This document shows positions 41,143 to 53,124 of a stretch of DNA of 64,000 nt, one piece after another. Where the stretch lies: the NCBI GenBank assembly GCA_015501585.1, contig JADNRY010000009.1, forward strand, positions 434,001-498,000. The letters are read 5' to 3'. The position numbers and the translations under genes are program-made. The first letter of the stretch is position 1. Each line of letters opens with the position of its first letter. The DNA is from Rhodocollybia butyracea (lineage: Eukaryota > Basidiomycota > Agaricomycetes > Agaricales > Omphalotaceae). The notes beneath the pieces are model-generated. The model was not told the DNA's origin. It ran no database searches and was given only the letters and a program-made list of their open reading frames with translations.

Positions 41143-43736
41143 TTAAGCATATTTCAACGATTTGTATGTCTGGAGATCAGTCGCTGCTGCTGCCTCCATC
41201 CGACTGTCCCAAGTTGATATCACCCTTTCACAGTAACTACAATTCCTAACTCGATACTTCTCTGTGTTAACAATGTCCTGGAAGGCTGCATATGATGTAT
41301 GACTGTCTACATGCGCCTTGACGATATCGAAAAATTCTTCCCATTCATCGCAGTACTGAAATCCACCCTTGTGTATGAGTGAAGGCGGAGTGTTCAGAAC
41401 AGTCAGCAGCTTCGCTTGAACGCGTTTTTGCAGTCGTGCCTGGTTCAAAGGTATTCAAAGGTAGCATCGCTTTCGGGAAGAGTAAACATGATATAGCACA
41501 TACCCAAGTCGCGAGAGCACTGTTCGCCAAGATAGGATGACATTCATGATATTGCAAGGCAGCAAAGAAGACTTCTGCGTCCGCATGCATGGATTTCTGC
41601 AAGAATTCACTACAGAGCTCTGCATCGTCGACGGAAATACCGTATGCGAATATTGCAATTGGTCGGCACTTGAGCGTAACCGTTCTGTAAGGATCGTCAG
41701 TACTTATCACAATGTTTGTTCCCAGTCGCTGAAACTTACTCGAATGCTTGCTTCTCCAATCCAGACCATCCGTACCTCTTGGCTAGATTCAAAACTTTGA
41801 ATGGTTTGTTTGGGATATGGTGTCTGAGTTGTCCCGATATCATCATATGAGTTTCTGGTAGAGAGAACGCTTCGTTATTATAGATACTCACTCAAGTGCA
41901 AGATTGCATGCCATGGAAGCATGGTGAACGATGTATTTATGAGCAGCCTCCGTCAAGCCCGTCAACGCATCAAAAGGGACAGTGCGCAGGTCAGGCTGAG
42001 GTTGCTTGTGCATCAACTGGAAAAGCAGCTCAAGAACAACCCCGTCCTCTTCAAGGGGTACATCCCAGTCAATACCTACAACGAGAAAATCTGAGAAAAT
42101 CTGAGTAATCTGTAATCACGCAGATGCCTGCCAAAATTCGCATCTAATTGTCGTTTTTTCTGCGTTTCATCTGATAACTTCTGGAATAGATCTATACACT
42201 ACGACAATTACAGCCAGTATCTGTGAATTTCTGTTAAACGACGTGAAACTACAGATCCTGCCTCCCTCCCGCCTCCCTCTATACGCTCTCACCTCCCTCT
42301 ATACGCTCTCACCTCCCTCTATACGCTCTCACCTCCCTCTATACGCTCCCGCCTCCCTCTATACGCTCCCGCCTCCCTCTATTCGCTCCACTTCTTGTAC
42401 ACTGGCTGTGTACTCCTATAGCGTTGGCAGAGCAGTGGAACCGTGCTGGTGGCATAGCGGATAGCGGAGACATGGTGGTAGCAGAACAGAAAGTTAAACG
42501 ACGGCATTGTGGATACAGGCGGCGCACGTCGGTAGTGTAGCGAATATCTAGAGACAGTCATGCTGAAATTAGTAGAGCGTCACATAAACTAAACGAACAC
42601 GTACAACCCAGCCCTATTGAACCACCTTTCGCGGATTGGTTGTATGCGCAGTTGCTGGACATCACTGAATACAGACATAATATCAGCATGTTTACACTAA
42701 GAAGTCGTAAGGAACTCACACAGTAGTTGTCAAGTTGAGATGGCCACGATAGGCTTGCAACCACAACAATAAAACTAAGGCTAATTCAGATAAGGAGATG
42801 ATAGCAATGAAAAAGAACGCACCACAAGCCAGCCAGAACTTCAAGCATCCAAATTAATACACAGTAGCATTGTCAGACCATACAAGTATCGCTGAAGTTG
42901 TGAAGTGGTATGAAGACGCGATTGTGTTCTGAAAGAGCAAGTGATGTATTCGATATAGCTGAAAGAGGGGTAGATGGCGGCAGGTAAGGCGAAAAAAATA
43001 CTCACTGTAAACCGCCCTTAAAGAAATGTTGGTCTGGTATATCAATATTATCCCTAGTCCAGTTCGACGATTTGCTTTGGTTGTGAGCCGAAAAGAATAG
43101 AAAAGGCGTTTAGTATGTGGCTTGGTCGACGTCGTATGATGGCGGGATCATCGTGGTTGTGGACGAAGGAACAGGACGATGTACGTGGCACTAAACCCGC
43201 TCGCTTCCGAATATCGGAATTTATCGGGCTCTTGGACTTGTCTATTTTGAAAAGAAAACTCCAAGTGGTTAGAAACGAGACTGAAGAGTGCTGGAAGGCG
43301 ATTCGGCTGTCCGTAGACTTGTAAAGACGACTAGATTGAAAAAACTTTGATTTGAAAGCACGAAAGCCAGGCGAAAAGAAATCTAGTTCTAGCATGTGTT
43401 ATTTTATCAGTTTTTTTCAGAAATTCATCGATTTCCTCAGATCTATGCAGAGATTCTCATTGTAGGTTTTGACTGGGGGTACATCCTCAGTAGATTCACA
43501 GTCCGGAGGCGGGAACCCGTCGCCAAAGTCTTCGAGATTCTTTTTGTGCATACCTAGGCGAACTTTGTCCTTGGAGACGAAGACAATATCGACGGGAAGT
43601 TGACAGTCGGTCACTACACGCGATATCCAGTATCAGAGCTAAGCTGGGTCTTTCTACGCTCACCTCGACACATTGGAGCTTTGGTATCGGTGTTTCTAGT
43701 GTCAGTTTCCGTCGTGTCTGAATTAGAGGTTGACAT
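41143..43736 (-). CDS. BTB/POZ-like protein with an unusually long intron
   Basis: Six exons keep frame for 310 aa: 43736-43664, 43613-43500, 42075-41892, 41823-41740, 41684-41504, 41439-41143. The N-terminus has a BTB-like fold (DIVFVSKDKVRLGMHKKNL, then LEEDGVVLELLFQLMHK), as in a large agaric family of BTB-like proteins; ubiquitin or transcription adaptor roles are only general expectations. The C-terminal part holds a CDEWEEFFDIVKAHV motif and a paired-Cys element (CSYCERV). The intron at 42076-43499 is 1424 bases, against about 50 for the others, and carries a minisatellite. Without it the frame breaks: direct read-through after the FPPPDC motif soon meets a stop. Exons on both sides are clearly the same family. 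Confidence 0.62.
42271..42390. repeat. 20-bp minisatellite, six copies
   Basis: Six head-to-tail copies of a 20-base unit, acctccctctatacgctctc and close variants (g/a at the first base, tc/cc near the end, atac/attc in the last). It is pyrimidine-rich on the plus strand and lies inside the long intron of the BTB-like gene. Copy-to-copy differences sit at the ends of the array, as in slippage-driven growth. Confidence 0.92.
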
Positions 43737-43864
43737 GCTGATATGTGGGGGCGCACGAGGTGTGGCTCCAGTCACAAAGAGTGCCTCATGTACTAATAGG
43801 TACGTGCATAGAAAACTACTATTCGGAAGAGTCAAGTGCTATAAGTATGAGATCTATTAGAACT

Positions 43865-43953
43865 TCCAATGTGGTGTAGTGGCTAACATTGCTGTCTTTC
43901 ATCTGACTTTATCAAAAACACAGCAGCCCGGGGTTCGATTCCCCGCATTGGAA
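43865..43953 (+). tRNA. tRNA-Glu (UUC) with a 17-base intron
   Basis: The acceptor stem TCCAATG (43865-43871) pairs fully with CATTGGA (43946-43952), with discriminator A at 43953. The D-arm is at 43872-43890. The anticodon stem GCTGT/ACAGC is at 43891-43895 and 43920-43924, with anticodon TTC at 43898-43900 preceded by CT. The T-arm CGGGGTTCGATTCCCCG has an internal GGTTCGA B box. An intron at 43902-43918 sits one base 3' of the anticodon, the usual nuclear tRNA site. It decodes GAA. The A box overlaps the D-arm (GTGTAGTGGCT). Its 3' end lies 32 bases before the ATG of the next gene. Confidence 0.93.
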
Positions 43954-43985
43954 TGACCATCCTATTTTGCAACCTTTTATCAGCA

Positions 43986-45070
43986 ATGACCATCAACGTC
44001 CTCATTCTCGGTGCTGGCTGGACGTCCACATTTCTTATTCCCCTCTGTCGCTCTCAACATATCTCATATGCTGCGACAACTCGCTCTGGTACTAACGACA
44101 CGATTATGTTCAGTTTTGACCAAAATAACTCGGATGAGGAAGAACTTGAGAAATTCAAACTTCTCCCCGACGCGAAAACGGTGCTGATTACCTTTCCGAT
44201 AACGGTTCCTGGGGCTTCAGACAAGCTTGTTAGGCTGTATACAAAAAGCAGGGAAGATGAAGGATTGAAAGCGGCGTTTGTGCAGCTTGGAGCTACGTCG
44301 ATTTGGGGTGTTCGTACGACTTCAATGATTGAAGTTTGATTCTTCTCACTCGTAGACATTTGCAGGAAGTCAAACCTCGTAAAACTGTAACTCCAATTCA
44401 GACTTCTCAACAACCTCCAAAACCAGCTGCAAACAGATGGTATGACCGACACAGTCAGTACAACCATGGCGACCGCGTAGATGCAGAGGACGAGCTATTA
44501 GCTTTAGCTCCTGCGATTCCGACAACTGTGCTTAATCTTGCTGGACTCTATGGAGGAGATCGGAGCATGAAGAAATGGGTTGGCAAGGTTGCCCCAACGA
44601 AGGAGATTCTTGAAGGAAAAGTGCGTTCAACTCAATATAATCCTATCGTCATTAACTTTGTACAGGGAAGTATACATATGATTCACGGCATCGACCTCGC
44701 CCGAGCGATTCTCGCTGTCCACAGTAACTTTTCAAAGGCAAACGGCCAGCGATGGCTCTTGACTGACGGACGCGTATACGATTGGTGGGATTTAGCTTCC
44801 GCTTGGGGTTCTGGGCCTTCTGCTCCAGCCCTAGCAGATATAAACAGCAACGCAGCATCTGCTAGCAATCCAGACATTGAAGACCGTGGTCCTCAAGCCG
44901 CCTGGGTCCAACAACTCATGCGTGAAACTGGCGTCAGAGCTCTCCCGAGAAGCAACGAGACCCTTGGTAGAGCATTGGACTCGAGGGAGTTTTGGGAGAC
45001 ATTCGGGCTTACACCCGTCAAGGGAAGGATGGAGGAAGGATGGAGGAATGACAGAACGGGCGTGGAATAG
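43986..45070 (+). CDS. NAD(P)-binding epimerase-like (SDR) protein
   Basis: Three exons give 327 aa: 43986-44309, 44366-44620, 44666-45070. The N-terminus has a Rossmann-type nucleotide motif, VLILGAGWTSTFL, and later NLAGLYGGDRS, HMIHGIDLARAIL and RWLLTDGRVYDWWDL follow the order of extended SDR or epimerase-like fungal proteins (YeeD-type). The substrate is unknown. The first donor is GTTCGT. The second intron (44621-44665) is a multiple of three and could be read through without breaking frame; the family layout favours splicing. The ATG lies 32 bases after the tRNA 3' end, so a short 5' UTR or a shared upstream region is expected. Confidence 0.72.
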
Positions 45071-45265
45071 TTTGGCAGGAAATGTTTGTCTTTGAAACAG
45101 CGAAAACCGATTACTATCTTGACCCGCACGTGCGAGTGAGGCTCCTCTATATCATATAGTAGACAGACAGATTAAGATTAAGCAGAGATTACGATTCCAA
45201 ATCACTTGTTGGCTTTCCGGTTGTTCATACATAACGAGTCTGTGCTTCTCAAAGCGTAAATACTT

Positions 45266-46630
45266 TTATATGCAAAGTCCTCTCGCATAATCTTCCACCA
45301 TTCCCTCAGCACATTCAGTCCTAAACGTCCTCCGAAGCACCTCGCCCCATTGCTCATAAGCATCGCTGACCCTAGAAACAATAGCCTGTTCAATATGTAT
45401 GAACTCGCCCGTGGCCCCGCCCGAAGTAGCCTCCGTTGTACACACACTAGCATGTGCAACGCCATTGAGTAATCGACCAAATACATTCGTTGTGGCAGTC
45501 AAACCACATGAAGAATCATCTGATGGAAGGGAGACATTCCAAGTGGGGAACAAGACCTTCGCTTCATCGCGCAGCCTACGAGCAGGGATGTCGAGTGTGC
45601 GATTTCGGTACCAGGCCAGGGACGATTCGGAGGTACCTGGTAATAGTCAGATTAAAGGGAAGGAAGAAAACTACTGGACCTACCAAGACCACTTGAGACA
45701 AAAATGGTACTCTCTCTACAGGTTGAAGCAGCTTTACCGTGGATCTGCACGTACGCACAAGTCTCTGAGGGACATCCACCATTTGCATTCTGCCACTCTC
45801 GAATGATTCGATTAGCACTATGGAAAGGTTCGTCCTGAGAGCATAGATTAGCAGGCTCAGATAGTGCATTAGCGAGTATACTATACACACCACATCATGC
45901 GCAGGGTCTGTTTTGTAAAAGACTGTTTTCGAATTCACCGAAAGCGTACAATTTGTTGGTGAGGAATAAGCTGAACGAAATCTTCCGGATATAAGCAAGC
46001 TATGTGCTCCTGAAAGCGTAAACATCGCTCCAGCTTGTTGAGGGGTATGCATATCAGCCTGAGGATGTGGAGCTGAGAGATGGATATGACGAGAGATATC
46101 TTTGGTTGAAGCAGGTACAACCATTGTACCCCATCCTTTCGCAAAAGTATTATTACTTAACGCAGTTGTCTCCGAGAAGACACAGAAAGCTTTTTTGGTA
46201 TCCAAATCAGTGAATAAAGTGACGGCGTAGATATTTTTCAATGGAGAGGGAAGAGCAACATCAGTGCAGTCGGCTGTATTTGTATTCAACATAGCAGTGA
46301 TGACAGACATCCAAGCCGCGTTCTCTTCGTCTCTTGGTTGAGCTGCAGCATAGGTAGACTCGTTGTAGAAGTCTGGTGGAACAGTGAACACGTCAAGACA
46401 ATTGATAAGGGCATTCAGGGTGCACTGTTGTAAACAGAATTTCGGTGACGATGAGGCTGCAATGTTATTGCTCCAGTTAAAGTGAAAGCTGAGCCAATTG
46501 ACGACGACGAAGGTGAACATGGCATTTAGAGCCAGCATGTTGCGTACAAGGATCTGAACTGCAGATTGCGAGTAACAAGGGGGCCTGTAGTTACCTGAAT
46601 CGAAATTCGCCGAGCACTTGTGAGGCTCAT
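45266..46630 (-). CDS. Membrane-anchored extracellular Cys-rich protein of unknown function
   Basis: Four exons give 394 aa: 46630-46595, 46553-45891, 45834-45720, 45636-45266. A hydrophobic segment (LALNAMFTFVVVNWLSFHF) near residues 17-37 is a signal anchor. The rest has several Cys (CLQQCTLNALINCLDVF, NCTLSV, GGCPSETCAYVQ) and Asn-X-Ser/Thr sites (NESTYA, NNTFAKG, NRTLDIP), so it is probably a glycosylated lumenal or outer domain. No enzyme motif was seen. The 41-base first intron is inferred from a GTAACT donor and a TTCAG acceptor. It starts 478 bases from the divergent coiled-coil gene. Confidence 0.55.
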
Positions 46631-47108
46631 AGGCTCAACTGAAAACCTTGCTCCGTGTGATCGTGGTTGCAGCTGAGGATATTAGGCGCCCGTTTATGGT
46701 CCTTCCTTCCCAGGCCCGCCGTGATGTCCCTGATCTGCCGGTCCTAAGAATAGGTTTATTTTTTACAATTTCTCGTCTGTCTAAAATAGTGGAAGACGGT
46801 GATATTAGCATAGTCTATATAATGCACTCGCTTCTTATACCTTTCCTTTCACCTCGAGTTTGGGCTCTGACCGCGGCGGTACAGCTCACGTATTCCCACC
46901 AGCCGGAAGCCAGACGGCAAGTCTGCCATCACGGCTATGCTTGGAAATTTGGACCATGAGGGTCGTCCTTACCACCAGGCCACTTGGTTTCATTGTTAAT
47001 TTTTTATTGCTTGTACCTGCACTCCATGGACCGTATGTACTTCTTTCAACTCCTGCAATCCTGAAATAACTCATGAACTCTCCAGCTCGTTTCTTTCTCC
47101 GCTCACAG

Positions 47109-47587
47109 ATGACTCCAGACGAATTAATCAAGAGTGACATACAAGAAATATTGGTAGGTAACTGGATAATCGGTGGAGTATGTGTGCTTACCTGTAGCTC
47201 TATACTAGGAAACCACTGATGTATCCCAAGAAGACGCATACTACTTGTTGCAGATCTCTCAAGCTCAAGAACGTCTTCAGGCCGCTGAGCAACGTTTGCT
47301 CGAAGAGAAAATTAACATCACTCGCTTGATCCTTCAGAATCACCATAGAGCCGCCTCAAAAGTCCAAAAAGCTGCAGAAGCTGCTAAAGCAGATACAGTA
47401 CGTGTAACAAAGGTCATTCAACAGTTGGAACAGTCTCGAGGTATGTGCTTACAATTATGTTTTTACCCAATAATCTCATGTTTGCACACGACATATGTCA
47501 TTACTTTCGTTCATTGTTTTCGGGTTAGATTCTCATCGTGGCCCCGTTACCCGTGGAAGAGCCAGAGTATCGGTGGACTTGGACTAA
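47109..47587 (+). CDS. Small coiled-coil protein
   Basis: Three exons give 96 aa: 47109-47153, 47254-47440, 47529-47587. The middle exon is almost entirely a heptad-rich helix (QERLQAAEQRLLEEKINI, then KVQKAAEAAKADTVRVTKVI), so it should form a coiled coil. The tail is short and basic (GPVTRGRARV). An ATG at 46937 could begin an earlier exon, but no clean splice was found. Function is unknown. Confidence 0.45.
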
Positions 47588-47651
47588 AGCTTTGCTCTCT
47601 ATGATAGTATAGTACGTATTATAAGGAAACATACACTGATTTTATGCTACT

Positions 47652-49675
47652 TTATGCTACTGTATGGGTATCACTAGCACACAATGAACCGCTGACGGTA
47701 TTCGTGTGCACGGGCATCGCATGCGAGTCAAAGCTAGGTGTATCAAAAAAGTCTGCTGAAATTCCTGAGACCCTCATTACTTTCATCTTACATTCGTGCC
47801 AGGACATAGGCATCTCCTGAAGAGAGTACCGATCCATATCGATCTCATGAGCAACAAGGTGCCAATCCAGGTACCTAATAAAAGCACGGCCTCTCTCCGA
47901 AAGAATGAGCGCTGAATTTGGCGCTCGTTCATCCTCAGAGCAGATGATTTCCGTAATCGACGAAGCAAAGCTGGGGACGAACTCTCGCTGGAGCTCTTCG
48001 CTCGTCCGAGAGATCCAAGCTCCAAATTCGTCGAATATACCGATAGACTGCTGTCGTATAGCCAGATCAGAGTGTCTCCAGAGCTCTTTACAGGCGACCA
48101 TGAGAGGGTTCATGTCGAGAAGAGTAATACGATTATCGGCGCAATAGCTTTTGATGCTTGCAATTGCCTGGCGTAGAAATTCAAGATGTACTTGAGGGGT
48201 CTCTCCTGTACAGATCAATAAAGGATCAATGCGGTTTGAGGAAACATACCATGACCATCTCCAACAAAATCTACCACCGCCAAGTTCCAAAACGAGACAA
48301 GTGCATCTCCAACTCCTTTATCAGTACGAGAGGGAGAGTTGATCTGTCTCAGGAACAGCTCCGCTAGGAATTTGCCGATGTCAGGGTCCCAAGATGAGTT
48401 CCGGAAAAAATGGTAATAGATCGCATCTTGCGAGAGCTCTTCTGGCTTGCCTATGGCGAATGCCGCCACATCAACGGAGAGGTTCTGAAAGCAATGGAAT
48501 ATGTGGTTTGCCATCACAGTACTGTCACAAAACGTTTTGACCATCCACCGAAGACCTCGTAAGAGGAAGGTATGATGGAGGCGATTGGGAGTGTGGTTTC
48601 GAAGCAAGTACAAGTCACTCGATGCCCAGTCTTCGAAGCGATGTTTCCCGCTCCAAGTAAAGAGTGCGATTAACCTGTAAAAGAGCCAGGCTTGGGGAGA
48701 CTTGTGTGGACAGAGAAGGACTTCATCTTTGTAGATCATGGACGGGAATCTAAGAAGATAATAGGCGGGAAGGATGGTGGTGAGGAATGGAATTGATACG
48801 CTGATGACTGTGGCGACTGTGCAAATTGCAGCGACTATGAAATTGAGAGACCATAAGAGATCCAACAGTCCATAAAAGAAAAGGACTAATGCGATTTGCA
48901 GCATCAATGGAAGTGAAGCGAGGAGCGCCGGAACACCCCATTTTTCTAGACTCTCGAAACGGAGTTGTCGCAGCTCCAATAGTTCTTTCGAGGAAGAGGT
49001 AGGTGTATCACGTCTATGCTCCCGAAGCCACTGTTTACATAGAATACCGAGTAGCACTGTAGATAAGGCGAGTATGAGGCTCAGAAACCAGACTGCGTTG
49101 ATCCTGATGGCAGAGGCAGACGCTGAATTGGTCTGAGCAGTTATCTGTGAGTTTCGCTGAACTGCGTTCTGTTGAATGACTTGATCATTCGGAGCTAGCC
49201 ACGGATAGCTTTGGGCTACAAAGCCAGTGACAACCGAAGAGAACAACCCCGCCTAAGGTTGTCAGCCGGCAGGACAACATCAAATTAAGTTACTCACAAA
49301 AACTAAGAGCGTATCAATATCCTCCTTCCACGCTCGACACATTTCATCGTCGTACTGGTCCACGCGTTTCATGCTTTCCTCCCACGGGTCTCCCCGCCGT
49401 TTGGGCGAAAACCTGTAAGGATCGCCTTCTTGCCATAGACGTGGCTGGTGCGTAAAAAGTAAGGCTAAACGTTATCCAGAAACCATTGCAAAGCGTACCA
49501 CTTCGTCTACGACGCTGATTGAACCAGGATCTCGTTCTCTTTGGGGGGTTTCACGGCCGGCTTCGTTCACTTTGAAAGTACCAGCGGATGTCCCTTCTCT
49601 GAAGGATCTAAGGAAAACTTGCTCGTTAATCCGTGTTTAGAGTGAGTACCGAGGCGAAACTTACGAGGCGGACAT
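47652..49675 (-). CDS. DUF6535-type multi-pass membrane protein
   Basis: Five exons give 607 aa: 49675-49665, 49607-49499, 49444-49298, 49252-48250, 48205-47652. The signature DDEMCRAWKEDIDTLLVFAG followed by LFSSVVTGFVAQSYPWL is the start of DUF6535, a family nearly restricted to Agaricomycetes. Four hydrophobic helices follow: SSVVTGFV near the start, AVWFLSLILALSTVLLGIL, LASLPLMLQIALVLFFYGLL and AAICTVATVISVSIPFLTTI. A long soluble C-terminal part has no known motif. Function is unknown. The first exon is 11 bases; its ATG fits the downstream frame, while an upstream ATG at 49712 does not. Confidence 0.8.
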
Positions 49676-52600
49676 GTATTAGGTTTTGAAGAGCTGCGAC
49701 GTATTGCTCCATCTGCTGCAAAATCCCTTGAAATACCTTCTCCAACGTGGACTAAGCCGGGCCTGTTCCTGTCACCCGATACGTATTAATCGAAATTATC
49801 GGATTATTATCCTGTCTACTCCAATTTTCAGGGTTCTTTGAAACTGCGATTAAAGATGCTAACCTGATTTCTAAACCTGTACTCGTACAAGGGCTCATGT
49901 TTCTCCAAATTAGGAGCATGTTTCTCTAAGTTTTACGTACCGATGCCAACCGACACCCACGAGGAAAAGTACACAACCCGCGACACTTTCTTCCTCGTTC
50001 ATTATTTGTCTCCTCTGACACTCGGACATATGAAGCTTTGGAAGGTAGTTAGCCGAAAATGAAAGGGTACAGTATTCAATAGCTTCATCGAAGAGGCTTC
50101 CACGAAGATTTCACGGTGGTGCCGCAAAAGGCTAATCAAGGGCAAGCATCTCCAAGGGCTAGGGCTAAACCTATTACTTACATATAATTTCAAGCGTCGA
50201 AAGCCCAAGGCCAGACTGTTTTCGCATGGTCGGAATTGTCACAGAAAGCTAGAATGAGGCCTCGAGATGAAGAGCGGCAGCAACGATGTTCCTGATCGCA
50301 ACGGACAAGCTCTGAGGGAATCGACGTATTCCAACGAGATGATTGGAGGAGTTTTGAAAAAGTCGGATTGATGGATGGTTACCTATCTTGCATGGGTAGA
50401 ACCTGAGACTCAATTACAAGTTTAACCTTATCCAGGGCATTTTCCGAAGAGACCTCCGAGGCTCATACGACGTGAGAGAGGATTTCATTGAGGACAGGGA
50501 CTTACTTGGATTGTGGTTGTCTTGATCAGCACGCATATAGTGAACAGGCCGAAATATCCGACATATATAATCACCTATGCCTCATGATTTCAGAAAATGA
50601 TCAACGAACAAGCTTCGAAAAGGCTTGTATGTTTTTAGCGTTCGCACTTTTCTTGAAAAGGGGAGTACACGGTAAGCAGCCTTTGTTCGAGACTTGACTT
50701 GAGACTCACGGATGGCCAGTAGTTATCTAAGGCATTGAATAGCCACGAAGCTTGTAGCCTTGAGGGTCCAGTTCTGCGCAGCACAACTCAACGTCAAAAT
50801 ACATTCGTTTAGTTGAAACAGATACGGATGACGGAAGAAAGTTGCAAGTATCTCGTAGAAAGCCGCATGTAGGTGCTCGGAAGCGCGTACCGGTAGCGGT
50901 GTCTCGATATAGTTTTCAGTCGGGCACGATCTATAATCACTGCGGGTCTTCATCTCCACAACCAGCGTCCTTGCTCGGTAGACGTCATGGCACAGAACAT
51001 AGACACGTGCAAAAAAGATTGCATATGATAATGATGGTATTTTGTAGCTTCAAACACAATGAAATTCTTGGCCCTGCACTCGAAGAGGATATACACGCAT
51101 CCGAGGCATCCCAAGCAGAAGTAGCAAAGAAGTCATGATAGGTCTGTCCGTTTGTTGAGTCCCCTGGGTCCATGTATGCAATCGCTACCACTGGACATCG
51201 GCATCAGGCTCTCCATTGAAGAGACAGATTTCGTTCCCATTGAACGACTTATATACACAGTTCTTCGTGGGTTCGAACTATTCAAATGTGATAGTGACTG
51301 TTCTCAACGGGAACGAAAACAATCTCCTCGCCGTTACCAAGAAACCATCGAGGTCGTAGACCGGTAAGTTCTGGGAAAGCGTAACGGCCTTCAGTTGAGA
51401 CGTGCCTGCCATTCCTGCGGGAACATCCTTTGCAGTGTGCACTCCACGGGTCTGCGGACGTGTAGCGATGCTACGAGTCCTTATAAGCAGGGGGTTTGCT
51501 AGTGCTCATAGCAATGCCCGTCGAACACACCAAGATCTCCTTGGGAACATTCTACTCTGAAGATTCTGAAACAAAAAGGGGATGTATTATATCGACAAGG
51601 GCTCTGCTGGCGGCTGGTCATTTCGTAGGGACGGCTATACGAATCGGCAACGGAGTCATAACTAGTCAGAGGCATAATCAGGGATCCTCCAAGGGTTGGG
51701 TCTCGGGAGGCCAAGGGTTGATCGATTCAGTGGTAAGTTCTGTAAAGTCCAAGCCGATCTAACCCAGGCTTGCGACGAGACTTGGATAACGATCCGAATA
51801 TACCTTAGATGCGAGGATAGATACGTGGAGTAGCAAGAGCGCTCTCTGGAAAAGGACTGTGGATCTGTACAGCTGCTTTGACTTGCTTTGATTAATTTCG
51901 TTCCGAGTAAGTGAGTTGAATCGAGCCCAAGAGAAACGCCTAGTTCCAGCCACCGAGACTTGTTTGTACCTCGCACGAGAATACGCGCACGATGTGAAAA
52001 GCGACTGCCAGTCGTGGTCAAGACGTCAAAATTGAGCGCTTGTTGTCTTCTACTTTTGGATAATCTTTCGGATTCTTTCCGCCTCCGGGTACCCGAGCTC
52101 ACTCACCTTCTCACAACTTCTTGGAAATCCAGAACTCAGTCGTTCCAAATTGCCACCTTCTATCAATCAATATCAGTATCGGTTGATCTTCCCCTCCGGC
52201 CTTTTTTACTCCAGTGGGCTGCTCTGTTCATTGCCGGCTACTTCCATACATCGGTACTTGTAAATTTCCAGTACGTACCTTGGAGCCTCGAGTTCGGATA
52301 AAGTATCTTCGTGCTCAAATTGCAGTCTCTCTGTCAATGTCGGGAAGGTGCCACTGCGAAAGAGACGTGAACGGAGAGTTGGACTCGACATGGCAACGCT
52401 GTGCAAAAGTGAGATTAAAAATTAGTTGGATAGCTTATGATGCGATTAGGATGGGACTCACGTCGCTGTGTGTACAGCGTAATTCCGAGGTAGGGTCCGA
52501 GGTACATCAAGGTAAACTACTAAGTGTGGTCATGTGATATCTGCTGTAGACGCAAATCATGAAGACGAGCGCTTGAGCATCTTCTCTTCTTGCTCTGAAC

Positions 52601-52923
52601 AAGCAGTCACACGCAACCGTTACCGTGTACAGAGCGATATCCGGTCTCCGACAAATCCAACTAGTCCCCAACTAGTCCCAAACCTTCCAGATTGATACCA
52701 TCTTTCCGATCCGGATCAACCACGTTGAATAGAAAACGAAACTTGATAAAAGGGCCAATTATCTATTGTCAATCTCTAATACACCTCGAGTTTTGTCGCC
52801 TCCGACACCTTGTCCAACAACTTAGCCACTCTCAGACTCAGACATCGCTCATCAGCGAATCAGATCACCTTAAAACCCTACCACCCTACCCAAACCGCAT
52901 ATTCTTATCCTCCCCTGTCATCA
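49676..52923. other. Gene-poor stretch of 3.2 kb
   Basis: Only short frames are present. The most gene-like is a two-exon minus-strand reading at 52391-52279 and 52223-52163 (57 aa, start MSSPTLRSRLFRSGTFP), with a GTACGT donor and an ACAG acceptor, but it has no recognisable homology. Open frames at 50842-51138, 51496-51762 and 51662-52102 overlap on opposite strands and look like chance. No transposon ends or RNA genes were seen. Confidence 0.4.
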
Positions 52924-53124
52924 ATGAAGATGCGAGCTACCATCCAAATCTACGAGGACCCAAACACATTCACGTCAGCAGACGTTTGGGATGGAAGTGA
53001 AGTAGCCAAAGCTAGAGTCTTTGCCGTCCTGGGCTTGTTCTCAGTATCCATGGCCGCAATAACTTTTGCCGCCTGGAAGTGGAAGAATGGGCCATTACCG
53101 TTACCATTCGGGAAAAGCCTATGA
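52924..53124 (+). CDS. Small single-helix membrane protein
   Basis: A 66-codon frame starts MKMRATIQIYEDP and contains a hydrophobic helix (VFAVLGLFSVSMAAITFAA) followed by a basic and Pro-rich tail (WKWKNGPLPLPFG). A C/A-rich leader without ATG precedes it, typical of a 5' UTR. No family was recognised. Small mitochondrial or ER proteins of this shape exist, but no assignment is made. It is intronless and short, so it could be chance. Confidence 0.4.
   Translation: MKMRATIQIYEDPNTFTSADVWDGSEVAKARVFAVLGLFSVSMAAITFAAWKWKNGPLPLPFGKSL

Noticed and set aside
42271..42390. CRISPR-like array
   Set aside because: Units are directly adjacent without spacers; it is a minisatellite in a eukaryotic intron.
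51496..52102. Overlapping open frames on both strands (88 and 146 codons)
   Set aside because: Mutually overlapping, no motif, no ATG context; chance frames in a gene-poor stretch.
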